Assembly: GCA_947627245.1 (NCBI GenBank)
Contig: CANQVH010000019.1
Coordinates: forward strand, 1-53,954
Direction of reading: 5' to 3'
From: an uncultured Lachnospiraceae bacterium
GTDB taxonomy: Bacteria > Bacillota > Clostridia > Lachnospirales > Lachnospiraceae
DNA length: 53,954 bases
In this document: piece by piece, positions 24,574 to 34,679 of the stretch
Layout of the letters: every line of letters begins with the position of its first letter
How positions within the stretch are numbered: position 1 is the stretch's first letter
The notes under the pieces: model-generated
Seen by the model: only the letters and a program-made list of their open reading frames with translations
Told to the model about the DNA's origin: nothing
Databases searched by the model: none
Made by a program: the position numbers and the translations under genes

Positions 24574-26889
24574 TCAATTCACCTTTCGTATGTGGTGCAT
24601 CACGGCCTGAAAGTCCCCTCTCGGGCGCTGCGCGATATACCCGGCGTGCATGAGCGTGGCCCCGTGCAAGCGGACTGTTTCTCCCGGACAACCGGAGTCT
24701 GCTCTTTCTTTTTCTGCTATGGCTGTCCCCTCGGAAGCGGAACACGCGTCAGCCTCTGTATTCCCCATGATCCCTGCGCCGCTCACCTCGTACAGCGCGT
24801 CCGGATCGAGCCCGCGCAGGCAGATCCTGCGGCTCGGAATATTGGGCGTCGACAGCGGCTGCGCCAGCAATACGAACCCTTCTGACCGATCTTTTGACAG
24901 CACCTCGACCAGATCCAGATCCTGCCCCGAGCTCCATGAAGCCAGCCGATAATAATCGCCCCGCTGAAGAATGTCCTGTACCGACCGATACCGCTTGATC
25001 TGTCTCGGAATCTCGGCAAGCTCTTCATCGGGCAGCTTCGTGATATCCAGCTCATAGCCGAACGTCCCGAGCGTCGCCGTCAGTGCGCGCGTCTCAAACG
25101 GCGCCTCCCGGTGCGTGATGTCATTGTGTCCCTTGCATACGTGCGCCCCGATCGCCGACAACGGATACAGCAGTGCCGTCCCCTCCTGAATCCCAAGCCG
25201 TTCGACGGGATCCATGTCGTCCGAACACCAGATCTGCGGGCTGTAATACAGCATACCCGGATCGAACCGCGCCCCTCCGGAGGAACAGTTTTCCAAAAGA
25301 AGCCCCGGAAATTCCTGAAGCAGCCGCTCCTGCAGCTCATACAGCCCCAGCACATGCCGGTGCCAGATCTCGCCCTGCCGGTCTGCGGAAAGATAGCTGC
25401 TTCCCACATCGGTGAGCGGCCGATTCATGTCCCACTTGATGTAGTCTACCTCGTTCTCGCGGACAACTGCAGCGATGCTCTCAAACAGATACTCACGCAC
25501 GGCCGGATTGCTCAGATCCAGCACCCACTGCCCACGGCAAAGCCCCGGCTCTCTTCCGTTCATCCGAAGCACCCAGTCCGGATGATCCCGAAACAACACG
25601 GACTCCGGCGCGATCATCTCCGGCTCGAACCAGAGCCCGAAACGCATTCCGTTCGTATGAAGGAACTTCGTCAGCGCCTTAAATCCGCCCTTCAGCTTTT
25701 TCTCGTTCACGTACCAGTCGCCGAGCCCGCCCTTCGGCTCATTGCGCCCCTCGCCGAACCAACCGTCGTCGCAGACAAGCATATCGATCCCGCATTTCTG
25801 TGCCTGCACGGCGAGATCCATCAGCCGCTTCTCGTCGAAATCAAAATAAGCTGCCTCCCAACTGTTGATCAGGATCGGGCGCTCCCGGTATTTCCATGGA
25901 CTGCGGATCAGGTGCTCCCGATAGAAGTCATGGAGCGTTCTCGTCATCTTCCCGAGACCCTCCGCGGAATAGGTGAGCACAACCTCCGGTGCATGGAACA
26001 CATCTCCCGGCTCCAGCTTCCACTCAAAGGTCTCCGGATGAATCCCCATCACCATGCGCAGCGCATCCGACGCGTCCCTCTGCAGCTTCCCAAGAAAAGT
26101 TCCGGAGTAGACGAAATGCATCGCGTACACTTCGCCGCTCTCCTGCGTACAATCATTCGAGACAGCCGCGAGGAACGGCTGCGACTCATGTCCCGATTCT
26201 CCGCGCAGCGACTCCGTGACAACGCCGCTGCGGGCAAGCTCCTGCGTCTGCAGAATATGCTCTCTCGACCATGAACCGCCGAACGTCAATGCCCGGAATC
26301 CCCCGTGCCCGCGTCCCTGTATTCGACCGGCTGACACCGTATCGTCGATGTCCAGACAGGCCGACAGAACCCGGGTGAGGAAAAGAATCTTCCCACTTCG
26401 GTTTGCGACGGATACGCTTCTCGTGATCACGTCGACATCGTCAAAGACTGTATAATACAGCGTCACTTCAAGTCCCAATACCGGATCCGCGAGCAGTACC
26501 TCCAATGTCTGACAGGGCGCGCCGAACGAGGCCGGAAGCCCCGGGATCGGCTGTTTGCCTTCCACGACTTTAAAGCTCTGAAAGAAAAGCTCCGTCCCTA
26601 ACTGTCCCTGCGCGCTTTTGACGTTCAGGCAGGACTCCCGAAAATCTCCCATCCCGAAGCACGGATATTCAAAATAGCAGCGCCCATAAAAAGAGAGCTT
26701 CTCCGCCGGATTCACCTCCGGGGTATAAGGGCTCTCCTGCGCCCGCAGCAGATAGCTGATGTCGTCGTCCGAGATCCGTTTCCCGTAATACAGGTGGCAG
26801 AGATATTTCCCGTCTACCACTCCCAGTACATAGCTTGTGCCCGGCGTGTCCAGGCGGGCTATCTTTCTTTTCTCATCGATGTAGATCAT
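24574..26889 (-). CDS. Alpha-galactosidase, GH36
   Basis: 771 aa, no signal peptide, so intracellular. It hydrolyses alpha-1,6-linked galactose from melibiose/raffinose-type sugars. An N-terminal beta-sandwich precedes a (beta/alpha)8 barrel with CDDGWFG, the nucleophile D487 in KWDMNRP and the acid/base D557 in WCSDDMDP. The 70-residue gap between these two matches well-studied GH36 enzymes. GGAGGAG precedes the ATG. It starts 31 bp after rarA on the same strand, with no sugar transporter or regulator nearby, which is unusual for this function. Confidence 0.93.
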   Translation of the reverse strand: MIYIDEKRKIARLDTPGTSYVLGVVDGKYLCHLYYGKRISDDDISYLLRAQESPYTPEVNPAEKLSFYGRCYFEYPCFGMGDFRESCLNVKSAQGQLGTELFFQSFKVVEGKQPIPGLPASFGAPCQTLEVLLADPVLGLEVTLYYTVFDDVDVITRSVSVANRSGKILFLTRVLSACLDIDDTVSAGRIQGRGHGGFRALTFGGSWSREHILQTQELARSGVVTESLRGESGHESQPFLAAVSNDCTQESGEVYAMHFVYSGTFLGKLQRDASDALRMVMGIHPETFEWKLEPGDVFHAPEVVLTYSAEGLGKMTRTLHDFYREHLIRSPWKYRERPILINSWEAAYFDFDEKRLMDLAVQAQKCGIDMLVCDDGWFGEGRNEPKGGLGDWYVNEKKLKGGFKALTKFLHTNGMRFGLWFEPEMIAPESVLFRDHPDWVLRMNGREPGLCRGQWVLDLSNPAVREYLFESIAAVVRENEVDYIKWDMNRPLTDVGSSYLSADRQGEIWHRHVLGLYELQERLLQEFPGLLLENCSSGGARFDPGMLYYSPQIWCSDDMDPVERLGIQEGTALLYPLSAIGAHVCKGHNDITHREAPFETRALTATLGTFGYELDITKLPDEELAEIPRQIKRYRSVQDILQRGDYYRLASWSSGQDLDLVEVLSKDRSEGFVLLAQPLSTPNIPSRRICLRGLDPDALYEVSGAGIMGNTEADACSASEGTAIAEKERADSGCPGETVRLHGATLMHAGYIAQRPRGDFQAVMHHIRKVN

Positions 26890-26920
26890 TGCGCTCCTCC
26901 ATTTTTCGCTTGTTATTCAA

Positions 26921-28246
26921 TCATTTCCCCGCATTCTTCCACGCAAGGATCTCCTCCAGCCGCTCTTTCACCTTCGCCTCTGCGCCCTGCGTCGTCGGCT
27001 CATAGTAGCGCCGTCCGACAAGGCTGTCCGGCAGGCACTGCATCCGTGCCATCTTCTCCTCCATATCATGCGCGTAAATATATCCCTCGCCGTAATGCAG
27101 ATCTTTCATTAATCCGGTCGGCGCGTTGCGGATCTGCAGCGGCACCGGCTCCGCCGGGAGGTTGCGCACGTCCTCTCGACATGCGATGCAGGCCCGGTCA
27201 AGCGCATTGGACTTTGGCGCCATCGACAGATATACGACCGCATGCGCCAGATGCACGTCACACTCCGGCACGCCGAGGAAATGACAGGCCTGATAGGCCG
27301 CCACCGCCACCTGCAGCGCCTGCGAGTCCGCCATGCCGACGTCCTCACTCGCAAAGCGCACGATGCGACGCGCGATGTACAGCGGATCTTCCCCGCCGTC
27401 CAGCATCCGGTACATCCAGTAGACCGCCGCGTCCGGATCGCTGTTGCGCATCGACTTGTGCAACGCGGAGATCAGATTGTAATGCTCCTCCCCGCTCTTA
27501 TCGTACAGCAGCGAGCGCCGGTTCATGCACTGGGACAGCACCTCCTCGTCCACATACAGCACGCCGTCCGACTCCATCCTTCCATTCAACACCGCCATCT
27601 CAAGCGTGTTCAGGGCCGTCCGGGCGTCCCCGTTCGCGAAGCGCGCGATCCCCGCAAGCCTGTCCTCATCGATGGAGATATTCTGATTGCCGAACCCCTT
27701 CGGACTTTTCAGCGCCTGATGAAGCAGCTTCAGCAGATCCTCCTCGCCGAGCTCCTTGAGGATAAACACCTTGCAGCGGGACAGCAGAGCCGAGTTGATC
27801 TCAAACGATGGATTCTCGGTCGTCGCGCCCACCAAAATGATGCTGCCCTTCTCCACCCACGGCAGAAACGCGTCCTGCTGCGCTTTGTTGAAACGATGGA
27901 TCTCGTCGGTGAACAGCAGCGTTCTTATCCCGCACCTGCGGTTCTGCTCGGCCTGCGCCATCACTTCCTTGATCTCCTTGATCCCGCTCGTGACCGCGCT
28001 GAACTCAACGAACTCCGCCTGCGTCTGCTTCGCGATGATGCGCGCCAAGGTCGTCTTGCCGACCCCGGGCGGTCCCCAGAAGATCATCGAAGAGATCTGG
28101 TCCCGTTCGATCAGTTGCCGCAGCAACTTTCCGGGCCCGACCAGATGCTCCTGCCCCACGTATTCGTCCAAAGTCTCCGGGCGAAGCCTGCTCGCCAGCG
28201 GCGACATCTGCTCCCGGTCGTCAAACAAACTCATCTGTCCCAGCAC
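26921..28246 (-). CDS. rarA: Replication-associated recombination protein A (MgsA/RarA, AAA+)
   Basis: 441 aa AAA+ ATPase related to clamp loaders and Mgs1/WRNIP1. It acts at stalled replication forks. Walker A is GPPGVGKTTLA and Walker B LLFTDEIHRFNK. The C-terminal tetramerisation domain includes SEDVGMADSQAL and APKSNALDRA. The chosen start is GTG at 28246, 8 nt after AAGGAG; a GTG at 28255 overlaps the ribosome binding site, and an ATG lies at 28234. It follows yqeG by about 96 bp and precedes the alpha-galactosidase gene. Confidence 0.93.
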   Translation of the reverse strand: MLGQMSLFDDREQMSPLASRLRPETLDEYVGQEHLVGPGKLLRQLIERDQISSMIFWGPPGVGKTTLARIIAKQTQAEFVEFSAVTSGIKEIKEVMAQAEQNRRCGIRTLLFTDEIHRFNKAQQDAFLPWVEKGSIILVGATTENPSFEINSALLSRCKVFILKELGEEDLLKLLHQALKSPKGFGNQNISIDEDRLAGIARFANGDARTALNTLEMAVLNGRMESDGVLYVDEEVLSQCMNRRSLLYDKSGEEHYNLISALHKSMRNSDPDAAVYWMYRMLDGGEDPLYIARRIVRFASEDVGMADSQALQVAVAAYQACHFLGVPECDVHLAHAVVYLSMAPKSNALDRACIACREDVRNLPAEPVPLQIRNAPTGLMKDLHYGEGYIYAHDMEEKMARMQCLPDSLVGRRYYEPTTQGAEAKVKERLEEILAWKNAGK

Positions 28247-28342
28247 TGAAAACACTCCTTTTTCTTACAACTGTCCTCTTTCTATAATCTACTATATATC
28301 CGATATCGGCAACACATCGATTGATGCGCTTTCTCTGCCCGT

Positions 28343-28852
28343 TCATCCCTTTCCCTGCAGGCGGCGCAGCTTATAGAAATACAGCACGATCCGCTCCAGA
28401 TACCGTTTCAGCACGATCTGGATCTCCTCCTTCGGGTGGATCGGCTTTACGAGGATTGAGTAGATTCCCGTGCGCCGCGCGCCGTACACATCCGTAAAAA
28501 GCTGATCGCCTACGAACAGTGTCGTCCCCAGATCTGTGTGCATGAGCTCCATCGCCCTGCGGTAGCTTTTCCTCGAGGGCTTATGCGCATTCTCAATAAA
28601 ATGCACCTGAATCTCCTCATTGAACATCTCGACCCGCTCCCGCTGATTGTTCGACAGCAGGCAGCACTGAAAACCCAGCTCCTTCAGATGCACAAACAAC
28701 GCCTTTGCCCGCTCATCCGCCGGCGCGCCGTGAGGCACGAGCGTGTTGTCGATGTCAAAGATAATTCCGCGGTAGCCTTTCCCGTAAAGCGCGTCAAAGT
28801 CGATGACATAAGTGGAATCCAGATACTCATCCGGATAGAATTTCTGAAACAT
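28343..28852 (-). CDS. yqeG: YqeG family HAD IIIA-type phosphatase
   Basis: 169 aa. HAD motif I is FDIDNTLVPH (D33 and D35), followed by the LLSNN motif and GDQLFTDVYGA as motif IV. Substrate is unknown; the family is widespread in Firmicutes. AGGAGG overlaps the polC stop codon and sits 4 nt before the ATG, so it is translationally linked to polC. No membrane segment. Confidence 0.9.
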   Translation of the reverse strand: MFQKFYPDEYLDSTYVIDFDALYGKGYRGIIFDIDNTLVPHGAPADERAKALFVHLKELGFQCCLLSNNQRERVEMFNEEIQVHFIENAHKPSRKSYRRAMELMHTDLGTTLFVGDQLFTDVYGARRTGIYSILVKPIHPKEEIQIVLKRYLERIVLYFYKLRRLQGKG

Positions 28853-28860
28853 GGCGCCTC

Positions 28861-31800
28861 CTAACTCGCGAAGTCAAAAATCGACAGTTGGTTCGTCTCC
28901 GGCAGTCCGTCGAGAATTTTCAGGTCGCAAAGCAGATCCGTGAGCGTCTTGCTGACCTTCGTCCGCGTCATAAAGTCGTCTTTCGACAGGAACGGCCCGT
29001 CTTTCACGGCGTCGACCACCGCCGCGGCCGCCTTTTCACCGAGTCCGGAAATAGCGTTCAGCGACGGCATAATCTTTCCGTCAAAGATCTGAAAGCGCAC
29101 CGCCTGCGCCCGGTAGATATCGATTGGCATAAACTCATAGCCCCGCGCGTACATTTCGAGCACACTCTTCATATCTTTATATGAATCCAGCTCCTTCTTG
29201 CTCAGCGTATCCATCCGGCGTTCAAAATCGTCCATGTGGTAGAGCAGACGATCCAGTCCGAGACACATCAGCTCATAGTCAAAGCCCGACGCGCGGATGC
29301 TGAAATACGCCGCGTAATACGCAAGCGGATAATTGATCTTAAAATAAGCGATACGCCATGCCATCATAACATAAGCCGCCGCGTGCGCCTTCGGGAACAT
29401 GTATTTGATCTTTTTGCACGACCAGATATACCAATCCGGCACGCCGTGCGCGACCATCTCCTGCTCCCAGTCGTCCTTGAGTCCCTTGCCTTTGCGGACG
29501 CTCTCCATGATCGTAAAGGAAAGTTCGCTGTCCAGTCCTTTTCCGATCAGATAGATCATAATATCGTCTCTCGTACAGATCGCCGTGGAGATCGTCGCCT
29601 TGCCCTCTTGGATCAGCGTCTGCGCGTTGCCGAGCCATACGTCCGTGCCGTGGGCAAGCCCCGCGATCCGCACCAGATCCGAGAAATATTTGGGCTTCGT
29701 ATCGATCAGCATCTGCATCGCGAACTCGGTGCCGAACTCCGGGATCCCGAGCGATCCGAGCGGCACACCGCGCATGTCCTCGGGACGTATCCCGAGCGCG
29801 TCCGTATTCTGAAACAGCGACATGACCTGCGGATCGTCGAGCGGAATCTGTCTGGCATTGATTCCGGTCAGATCCTCCAGCATACGGATCATCGTCGGAT
29901 CATCGTGTCCGAGAATATCAAGCTTGAGCAGATTGTGATCAATCGAGTGATAGTCAAAATGCGTAGTAACGATATCCGTCTCCGTATCGTTGGCCGGATG
30001 CTGTACCGGCGTGAACGAATAGATCTCCTCGCCGATCGGCAGCACGATGATCCCGCCCGGATGCTGACCTGTCGTTCTCCGCACGCCGACGCAGCCCTGC
30101 ACGATCCGATCAATCTCACAGTTGCGCTTATGCTGCCCGTGTTCCTCATAATATCGTTTCACATAGCCGAACGCCGTCTTGTCCGCCAATGTGCCGACCG
30201 TGCCCGCGCGGAACGTCTGACCTGCCCCGAAGATCACCTCGGTGTACTTGTGCGCCTTGCTCTGGTACTCTCCGGAGAAATTCAGATCGATGTCCGGCTC
30301 CTTGTTCCCTTTGAAGCCGAGGAACGTCTCGAACGGAATGTCGAAGCCCTCCTTTTTCAGCTTCGTCCCGCACACCGGGCAATCCTTATCCGGCATATCG
30401 CAGCCGGCCATCCCGGCAAATTTCTTTACCTCATCCGAATCAAAATCACTGTAATGGCAGTTCGGGCAGTAATAGTGCGGACTGAGCGGATTTACCTCCG
30501 TGATCCCGGCCATCGTCGCCACGAACGACGAGCCGACCGAGCCTCGCGAGCCGACCAGATAACCGTCCGCATTCGACTTCCACACGAGCTTTTGCGCGAT
30601 GATATACATCACGGCAAACCCGTTCGAGATGATGGAATTCAGCTCACGCTCCAGCCGCTCGGACACCACCTCCGGAAGCTCCTCCCCGTAAATCTCGTGC
30701 GCCTTTTCATAACAGAGATTGCGCAGGATCTGATCGGAGTTCTCAATGACCGGCGGACATTTGTCCGGACGCACCGGAGAGATCTTCTCGCACATGTCCG
30801 CAATCTTGTTCGTGTTCTCGATCACGATCTCGCGCGCCTTCTCCTCCCCGAGATACGCAAACTCCTTCAGCATCTCCTCCGTCGTGCGCAGATACAGAGG
30901 CGCCTGCTTGTCCGCGTCCTTGAAGCCCTTGCACGACATAATGATGCGGCGGTAGACCTCGTCCTTCGGGTCAAGAAAATGCACGTCGCACGTCGCGACC
31001 ACAGGCTTGTGATAGCGCTCTCCCAGCTCAACGATCCGGCGGTTCAGCTCCTTTAAGTCGTCCACTGTTTTCCGGTCGGAATAATCCTCGCGCGTCATGA
31101 ACATGTTGTTGCCGAGCGGCTGGATCTCCAGATAGTCATAGAAATTGACAAGTCTTGCGATCTCCGGCTCCGGGGCGCCCCGCAGCACAGCCTGGTAAAG
31201 CTCCCCAGCCTCGCATGCAGAGCCCAGAATCAGCCCCTCGCGGTATTGCTGCAGTATGCTCTTCGGGACGCGCGGGTGCCTGTTGTAATAGTTGATATGC
31301 GACCATGATACAAGCCGATAGAGATTCACACGGCCGATGTCGTTCTTGGCAAGCAAGATCGCATGGTAGGTCGGCAGCTTCTTGATCTGCGTATCGGAAG
31401 AAACCCCGAGCGCGTTCAGACCCGCCAGCGTCTCAATCTCTTTCTTTTTCAGCATCGCGATGAATTTCACAAAAATATTCGCCGTGCAGGCCGCGTCGTC
31501 CACCGCCCGGTGATGATTGTCGAGCGGCACGCCGACCGCCTTCGCAACCGTGTCCAGCTTGTAGCGGTTCAGCGTCGGCAGCAGCACACGCGCCATCGCG
31601 ACCGTATCCACCACTGTCTTCTCGCAGATAAGCCCCTGCCGTTCGCAGTTCTTCTCGATAAAGCTCATGTCAAACGACGCATTGTGCGCCACCATCACGC
31701 AGCCGTCGCAAAATTCCATAAACTCAGGCAGCACCTTTTCGATCACAGGCGCGTCAAGCACCATGTTGTCGCTGATCCCGGTCAACTCCTCGATGCGGAA

Positions 31801-33285
31801 CGGGATCGGCGTCTCGGGATTGACGAACGTGCTGAAGCGCTGCGTGATCCTCCCCTCCTCGACCCTGACCGCGCCGATCTCGATGATCCTGCACTGATCC
31901 GGGGAAAATCCAGTCGTCTCAAGATCAAATACGACATAGGTATCGTCGAGCGTCTGACCCTTCTCATTCGTTGCGATCTCCTTCAGATCATCGACCAGAT
32001 ACGCCTCCATGCCGTAGATCACCTTGAAATCGCTGTCCTTCGGCACCGTGTGATTCGCGTCCGGAAACGCCTGCACCGCTCCGTGGTCCGTGATCGCGAT
32101 GGCCTTGTGTCCCCAGCTCATCGCCCTCTCTATAATATCCTTGACGTCCGAGACGCCGTCCATGTCGCTCATCTTCGTGTGGCAGTGCAGCTCCACCCGC
32201 TTCTCGGCGGACGCATCAATGCGCTTCTCCCGGAAATCCGCGATCTTCTTTATCCCGGAAATATTCCCGATCGTGAGCTGGCTGTCATAACGGTCGATCG
32301 TCGTCACCCCGGAAATCAGCAGAAACGCGCCCGTCCGGACCTCCTTCGCAAGCTCCTCCGCCTGCTCCTTGTCCAGAAACATCTTTCCGCCGATCGAGTC
32401 CGTAAAATCCGTGATTGTGAACGTAAAAAGAATTTTTTCGTTTCTAAGCTCACGCTGTTCCACGTTCATGACCTGACCGTGCACGACGATCCGGCCGATC
32501 TCTCCCGTGATCTCTTCGATCGGCGTAGCCTCGCCGACAATATCACGCCCATAGATCACATCCGGATCCGAGGAGCGCCGCATGGCTCCCGAACGCCCCG
32601 CCTGACGGAAAAGCTCTTTCTTTGCATTGATTCGTCCGGTATCCTGCGGCTCCTGTTTTCGCTCCTTTTTCGGCGACTTATCCTGCTTTTCCTTCGGTGC
32701 GGGCACGTCGCTCTGCCTGCCGACCGCCGCGATCTCGCGCTCCAGCTCCTGCTCATCAAGCTCTCGTTTTCTGTTCTCCTTCGGTTCGACGCGCTTCGCA
32801 CTGACATGAAAATCCATACCGCATCGCTCACAGAAGATCTTTTCCAAAATTTCAAGAAGCTCCTCTTCCTTCCCGTCTGCGATAATGCTGTCTGGAACAC
32901 CAAGCTCGAGCGTATCCTCGCCGGTGAATTCCTTCCCGGCATCCCGAAACAGGCTGCAAAGAAGGGCGTTGTAGCGTTTCAGCTCCAGCAGGATGCTCTC
33001 CTCATAGATCGGCATCAGTCTGCGCGGCGTATACTGCTTCGACAGCCGGAATTTCTCGATGACCTTCACCGTCAGCGGAACATCGGAAAAAAGCTGGTCC
33101 TTGATCGCATCCTCCAGCTCAAAAATATATTTCTTTTGGATCAGTTTTTCACTCTCCAGATATACATGGAGAAACGTCCGCTCACGGTTCATCGTAACCC
33201 GGCTTATCTGCGCAAATTCCAACAGACCGCGCAGATCGTCTCCGATATCCAGCACCGGAAAAACCTCAAAAAAAGACTTCAGCAT
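28861..33285 (-). CDS. polC: DNA polymerase III alpha subunit, PolC type
   Basis: 1474 aa, the Gram-positive replicative polymerase with built-in 3'-5' proofreading. Order: N-terminal domains, OB fold (GRIVVHGQVMNVEQ), PHP domain (VELHCHTKMSDMDGV, about 365), DnaQ-type exonuclease inserted in PHP (VVFDLETTGFSPD, about 450), zinc-binding Cys set (YYCPNCHY...CPVCGTK), and palm with GSRGSVGSSFVA (about 912). FTIMESVRKGKGLKDDWE lies in the fingers. GGGAG is 8 nt before the ATG. Length is close to B. subtilis PolC. First gene of polC-yqeG(-rarA). Confidence 0.98.
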   Translation of the reverse strand: MLKSFFEVFPVLDIGDDLRGLLEFAQISRVTMNRERTFLHVYLESEKLIQKKYIFELEDAIKDQLFSDVPLTVKVIEKFRLSKQYTPRRLMPIYEESILLELKRYNALLCSLFRDAGKEFTGEDTLELGVPDSIIADGKEEELLEILEKIFCERCGMDFHVSAKRVEPKENRKRELDEQELEREIAAVGRQSDVPAPKEKQDKSPKKERKQEPQDTGRINAKKELFRQAGRSGAMRRSSDPDVIYGRDIVGEATPIEEITGEIGRIVVHGQVMNVEQRELRNEKILFTFTITDFTDSIGGKMFLDKEQAEELAKEVRTGAFLLISGVTTIDRYDSQLTIGNISGIKKIADFREKRIDASAEKRVELHCHTKMSDMDGVSDVKDIIERAMSWGHKAIAITDHGAVQAFPDANHTVPKDSDFKVIYGMEAYLVDDLKEIATNEKGQTLDDTYVVFDLETTGFSPDQCRIIEIGAVRVEEGRITQRFSTFVNPETPIPFRIEELTGISDNMVLDAPVIEKVLPEFMEFCDGCVMVAHNASFDMSFIEKNCERQGLICEKTVVDTVAMARVLLPTLNRYKLDTVAKAVGVPLDNHHRAVDDAACTANIFVKFIAMLKKKEIETLAGLNALGVSSDTQIKKLPTYHAILLAKNDIGRVNLYRLVSWSHINYYNRHPRVPKSILQQYREGLILGSACEAGELYQAVLRGAPEPEIARLVNFYDYLEIQPLGNNMFMTREDYSDRKTVDDLKELNRRIVELGERYHKPVVATCDVHFLDPKDEVYRRIIMSCKGFKDADKQAPLYLRTTEEMLKEFAYLGEEKAREIVIENTNKIADMCEKISPVRPDKCPPVIENSDQILRNLCYEKAHEIYGEELPEVVSERLERELNSIISNGFAVMYIIAQKLVWKSNADGYLVGSRGSVGSSFVATMAGITEVNPLSPHYYCPNCHYSDFDSDEVKKFAGMAGCDMPDKDCPVCGTKLKKEGFDIPFETFLGFKGNKEPDIDLNFSGEYQSKAHKYTEVIFGAGQTFRAGTVGTLADKTAFGYVKRYYEEHGQHKRNCEIDRIVQGCVGVRRTTGQHPGGIIVLPIGEEIYSFTPVQHPANDTETDIVTTHFDYHSIDHNLLKLDILGHDDPTMIRMLEDLTGINARQIPLDDPQVMSLFQNTDALGIRPEDMRGVPLGSLGIPEFGTEFAMQMLIDTKPKYFSDLVRIAGLAHGTDVWLGNAQTLIQEGKATISTAICTRDDIMIYLIGKGLDSELSFTIMESVRKGKGLKDDWEQEMVAHGVPDWYIWSCKKIKYMFPKAHAAAYVMMAWRIAYFKINYPLAYYAAYFSIRASGFDYELMCLGLDRLLYHMDDFERRMDTLSKKELDSYKDMKSVLEMYARGYEFMPIDIYRAQAVRFQIFDGKIMPSLNAISGLGEKAAAAVVDAVKDGPFLSKDDFMTRTKVSKTLTDLLCDLKILDGLPETNQLSIFDFAS

Positions 33286-33348
33286 AAGGCAAAACTCCCA
33301 ATTCAGTCCAAAAATCTGCCGTTTCGCAGTTTTCTCAATACATAGCTC

Positions 33349-33377
33349 AGTATACTACTTTCCCGGTGTATCAGCAA
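33349..33377 (-). promoter_or_regulatory. Promoter of polC
   Basis: TTGCTG (33372-33377), 17-bp spacer, TATACT (33349-33354) on the minus strand, about 65 bp before the start codon. Confidence 0.65.
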
Positions 33378-33458
33378 GTTTCTTTCTTGAAAAATATACC
33401 TGCCGATGCAGATACATTTCTATTTATATTTCTTTGAATTTGCACAAAAATAGTATTG

Positions 33459-33480
33459 TTGACCCGTTTTGCACGGTCAA
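33459..33480 (+). promoter_or_regulatory. Inverted repeat upstream of the recombinase gene
   Basis: TTGACC and GGTCAA form 6-bp arms around 10 nt, and TTTGCAC occurs twice (once within the loop, once about 30 bp upstream). It may be an arm-type or core binding site for the tyrosine recombinase, or an operator. No matching copy was found on the far side of the gene. Confidence 0.4.
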
Positions 33481-33528
33481 AGCAGGAAACAAAAGAGAAA
33501 GAATCGATCTACAAGAAAGGAGAAACCT

Positions 33529-34653
33529 ATGCCAAGAAAAGGAGAAAACATTTTTAAGCGAAAGGACGGCCGGTGGGAAGCAAGGTTCATTCACCACTAT
33601 GAAAACGGAAAAGCGAAATATCATTATGTCTATGCGGCGACCTACGCCGAAGCCAAGGAACGAAAACTGATGGAACAGACAAACGTATCGGACGACCAGC
33701 CCCTCCCACCCAGACAGCTTTGCACCTTTGCCATGCTGGCAGGTCTGTGGCTGGCACAGATCCGGCGATCCGTGCGGGAATCTACCTATACGCGCTATCA
33801 TCGCATCGTCGAGAAGTATCTTCTTCCCCGGCTGGGAGATCAGACGCTGGCAAAAATAGATCAGGAGCATTTCAATGCTCTGCCCGAGGAGCTTCTGAAT
33901 ACGGGAGGCTTAAACGGAGGAAGCCTTTCCCCGAAAACAACCGCCGATATTCTCTGCGTGCTGAAGTCGATCCTCCGATACGGTAAAAAAGAAGGCTATT
34001 CCGTGCCAAACACGGACGCTCTGCACTGTCCGTCCAAAAACGCCAAGCCGGCCGGGATCGTATCCGAAGAAAACCGCGTCCGTCTGGAACAATGCGTCCT
34101 TGAGCAGCGGAATTTGACGGGGCTCGGGATTCTGTTCACCCTGTTTACGGGAGTCCGGATCGGAGAGCTGTGCGGTCTTCGCTGGGAAGACATCAATTTC
34201 ACGGATTTCACCGTCTGCATCCGCAGGACCGTAGAGCGAATCGCGGATCTGGATCCAGCGTCCGCCCAAAGAACAAAGGTCGTGCTCAGCGTCCCCAAGA
34301 CCGAGAACTCGAATCGCGTCATCCCGATCCCCGAATTTTTGATGCGATTCCTCCGTATGTACCGATGCGACGACGACTGTTATCTCCTCACAGGCAACCA
34401 AACATACACCGAGCCGCATCAGTACTACGTAAGATATCGAAAATATCTGAAGCAAAACCACATCGAAGAATATAGTTTTCATGCGCTCAGACATACCTTC
34501 GCCACCCGCTGCGTGGAGGCCGGCTTCGATCCCAAGACGCTGTCGGAGATCCTCGGCCATGCAAATGTGACGACAACCATGTCCGTCTATGTACATCCGA
34601 CCATTCGGCAAAAAAGGCTCCAGATGGAGCGTCTGACTCCGGAATACTTATAA
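33529..34653 (+). CDS. Tyrosine recombinase / integrase family protein
   Basis: 374 aa from the ATG at 33529, which follows AAAGGAG; an upstream in-frame ATG at 33469 lacks a ribosome binding site. The N-terminal region (ENIFKRKDGRWEARF...) and a SAM-like core-binding domain precede the catalytic domain. The latter has TGVRIGELCGLRW (Arg), FHALRHTFATR (H-x-x-R) and GHANVTTTMSVYVHPT (His and nucleophilic Tyr), so all active-site residues are present. It stands alone: no excisionase, relaxase or phage gene is near, and no attachment duplication was seen. It may be a relic of an element or a host-adapted switch recombinase. Confidence 0.9.
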   Translation: MPRKGENIFKRKDGRWEARFIHHYENGKAKYHYVYAATYAEAKERKLMEQTNVSDDQPLPPRQLCTFAMLAGLWLAQIRRSVRESTYTRYHRIVEKYLLPRLGDQTLAKIDQEHFNALPEELLNTGGLNGGSLSPKTTADILCVLKSILRYGKKEGYSVPNTDALHCPSKNAKPAGIVSEENRVRLEQCVLEQRNLTGLGILFTLFTGVRIGELCGLRWEDINFTDFTVCIRRTVERIADLDPASAQRTKVVLSVPKTENSNRVIPIPEFLMRFLRMYRCDDDCYLLTGNQTYTEPHQYYVRYRKYLKQNHIEEYSFHALRHTFATRCVEAGFDPKTLSEILGHANVTTTMSVYVHPTIRQKRLQMERLTPEYL

Positions 34654-34679
34654 TATTTTCAGCTTTTTTATAAAATCTA

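Noticed and set aside
29236..31056. 606-codon plus-strand open frame opposite polC
   Set aside because: It mirrors polC codon structure, is Arg/His/Leu-rich as expected for an antisense shadow, and has no ribosome binding site or domain.
33529..34653. Integrase as evidence of an integrated conjugative element or prophage
   Set aside because: Neighbouring genes on both sides are housekeeping or transport genes, and no relaxase, excisionase, structural genes or flanking att duplication were seen.
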